Assembly: GCA_030635565.1 (NCBI GenBank)
Contig: DAOVYP010000103.1
Span: 1-7,296, forward strand
Origin: Spirochaeta sp.
GTDB lineage: Bacteria; Spirochaetota; Spirochaetia; DSM-2461
Length of the DNA: 7,296 nucleotides
Reading direction: 5' to 3'
Position numbers and translations under genes: made by a program. Positions 6,036 through 7,296 of the stretch are shown piece by piece; the stretch's first letter is position 1, and every line of letters starts with the position of its first letter. The notes under the pieces were generated by a model. That model was not told where the DNA came from. It ran no database searches and was given only the letters and a program-made list of their open reading frames with translations.

Positions 6036-7296
6036 CCTATCAATACCTCGCCTTTTGGATATTCTATAAGTGCTTCGACCCGGTCCCGGACCATGCGTAT
6101 AACCAGAGAAAATAAACCGACCCTGCCGGCGAACATGGTAGCCGCTATCACCAGCTTACCCCCGGTGGACAGTGCCGCAGTGATTCCCATGGACAAACCC
6201 ACGGTCCCAAGGGCCGAGACACATTCAAAAACGATTTCCGATGCTGTGAACCCGCTGGAGTGGGGAAGCTCGATGATGCCAAGGAAAAGGATGCTGATGA
6301 AAAGCAGCGATATCGCTTTGAGAAAAAACATGGCCGCACGACTGACATCCGCGGAACCGATTCGGCGACGAAGAAAGCGGATATCACCCCTGTCATTCAC
6401 GCCTCTGAACAGAACGATAAAAAGGATAAAGGCCGTGGATACCTTGATACCACCGGCTGTTGATCCCGATCCCCCTCCTATCAGCATCAGCATCAGCGTC
6501 AGCCAGCGGGAAGTAATGGAGAGGGAGGCCTGGTCGACTGTGCTGAATCCGGCAGTCCTGGTAGTCACCGATTGAAACAAAGCCGCCATGAGTCGTTCGC
6601 CCCATGGTAAATCGGAAAATGTTCCGGTTGCATCAAGCAGCAGATATCCTGCAAACCCAACGGTAATGAATATGGGCACAGCCAGAAGCATCAGTCGTGT
6701 ATGAAACAACAAAGGCCTTCTCCAGTCCCTGAATTTACGGCGGATATCCCAAATCACCATGAAGCCGATTCCACCGAAGATAATGAGACCCATCAAGGTA
6801 AAATTCACCAGCGGGTCGGAGCGGAATGGAACCAGTCCTTCGCTGAATAGGGAAAAACCTGCGTTACAGAATGCCGAAACCGAATGGAACAGACCTTCGA
6901 ATACCGCCCCGACCGTACCGGCCCTGAAAAAACCGAAGATAAGCAGCGCGGCACCGATACTCTCCACCAGGAATGTGGTTCCCAGGATGGTTTTTACCAT
7001 TTGCCTGGCTCGAGGCATCTGTACTGCGATAAAAGATTCACGTAACAGCTTGCTGTTTTTCAGAGAAATTCTGACTCGGGGCAGGACAAGATACAGCATC
7101 CCGAAGGTTACAATCCCCAGCCCGCCTGCCTGAATCAGAGCCAGAATGATCCACTGTCCGAGACGGCTCCAGAGAGAAGTGTCGACTGTAATCAGTCCGG
7201 TGACGCAGGTGGCCGAGACAGCCGTAAAAAACGCATACACCGGTGCGGCCCGGGATATGCCGCCTTCCCCGCCCCAGCTTACCGGAAGGCTCAGCA
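6032..7296 (-). CDS. ktrB: KtrB/TrkH-family potassium channel subunit (N-terminus beyond the window)
   Basis: An inner-membrane K+-translocating subunit of the Trk/Ktr/HKT superfamily, 420 codons of which lie in the window. Counting from the first whole codon at 7294, all four selectivity-filter loops are present: SATCVTGL (27-34), HSVSAFCNAGFS (137-148), QSVTTRTAGFS (241-251) and ECVSALGTVGLS (357-368), each with its pore glycine. The Gly-rich gate loop GGGSGSTAGGIK is at 273-284, after the third pore loop. Hydrophobic membrane segments surround these loops. The chain ends in GEVLIG, as in many KtrB proteins. The frame stays open past the GTG at 7240 to the right edge and the extra residues still read as family sequence, so the true start lies outside and perhaps 30-60 residues, including the first membrane helix, are missing. 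It is followed directly by ktrA. The cation is usually K+, with Na+ coupling in some members; this cannot be read here. Confidence 0.94.
   Translation of the reverse strand, partial: LSLPVSWGGEGGISRAAPVYAFFTAVSATCVTGLITVDTSLWSRLGQWIILALIQAGGLGIVTFGMLYLVLPRVRISLKNSKLLRESFIAVQMPRARQMVKTILGTTFLVESIGAALLIFGFFRAGTVGAVFEGLFHSVSAFCNAGFSLFSEGLVPFRSDPLVNFTLMGLIIFGGIGFMVIWDIRRKFRDWRRPLLFHTRLMLLAVPIFITVGFAGYLLLDATGTFSDLPWGERLMAALFQSVTTRTAGFSTVDQASLSITSRWLTLMLMLIGGGSGSTAGGIKVSTAFILFIVLFRGVNDRGDIRFLRRRIGSADVSRAAMFFLKAISLLFISILFLGIIELPHSSGFTASEIVFECVSALGTVGLSMGITAALSTGGKLVIAATMFAGRVGLFSLVIRMVRDRVEALIEYPKGEVLIG
6046..6049 (-). promoter_or_regulatory. Possible ribosome binding site of ktrA
   Basis: GAGG lies on the minus strand inside the end of ktrB, ten bases before the ktrA ATG at 6035. 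The spacing is slightly long, so re-initiation from the overlapping ktrB stop is likely to contribute. Confidence 0.5.

Noticed and set aside
6480..6503. ATCAGC-type short tandem repeat
   Set aside because: It encodes a Leu/Met-rich membrane segment (LMLML) of ktrB in frame and needs no separate explanation.
6093..6575. Plus-strand frame of 160 codons, and another at 6759-7133
   Set aside because: Both are antisense to ktrB, whose four filter motifs make the minus strand certain.
7238..7240. GTG at 7240 as the start of ktrB
   Set aside because: It lies just before the first selectivity-filter loop, where a membrane helix must precede it, and the frame stays open with family-like sequence to the window edge.
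1..7296. tRNA or rRNA genes, CRISPR arrays, insertion sequences, attachment sites
   Set aside because: Genes fill almost the whole window, and no regular repeat-spacer units, transposase motifs, terminal inverted repeats or tRNA-like clover-leaf sequences were seen.

Overview
The window holds five protein genes in three transcription units, with almost no non-coding DNA. It reads as the chromosome of a free-living bacterium of middling GC content. A lipoprotein combining FecR, PEGA and beta-propeller parts, next to a KtrAB-type potassium system, would fit a spirochaete (Spirochaetales) best. That assignment is inferred from gene style, not from a marker gene, and I hold it at moderate-to-low confidence.

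Left part (1-2340, minus strand): one long open frame of 780 codons, with a good start and ribosome binding site and no stop before the left edge. It encodes a lipoprotein with a signal peptide and lipobox, a FecR domain, two PEGA domains separated by a Glu/Pro-rich linker, and a PQQ-like beta-propeller of at least seven repeats. Several shorter frames lie on the opposite strand here and are shadows of it.

Middle (2341-2482): a 142-bp divergent intergenic region with a sigma70-like promoter in each direction. It drives the lipoprotein leftwards and a two-gene glycosyltransferase operon rightwards. The operon (2483-3760 and 3757-5298, joined by an ATGA overlap) encodes two distantly related GT-B (GT4-like) proteins that share an HxHDF motif and an EGFG motif. 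The first keeps the full E-x7-E signature. The second has Asn in place of the last Glu and carries a long C-terminal extension.

Right part (5325-7296, minus strand): ktrB, cut at the right edge and missing its N-terminus, followed by ktrA through another ATGA overlap. Together they would form a K+ uptake channel (KtrB) and its cytoplasmic nucleotide-binding gating ring (KtrA). The ktrBA unit converges on the glycosyltransferase operon across only 26 bp.

How the parts might work together: KtrAB serves potassium and osmotic homeostasis. The glycosyltransferases could make an envelope glycan, a glycolipid or a glycosylated compatible solute; the sequence alone does not decide. The lipoprotein may be a cell-envelope scaffold or sensor. 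The points most worth a second look are the altered catalytic signature in the second glycosyltransferase, the Asn at a usually acidic cation-site position in KtrA, and the multidomain lipoprotein.
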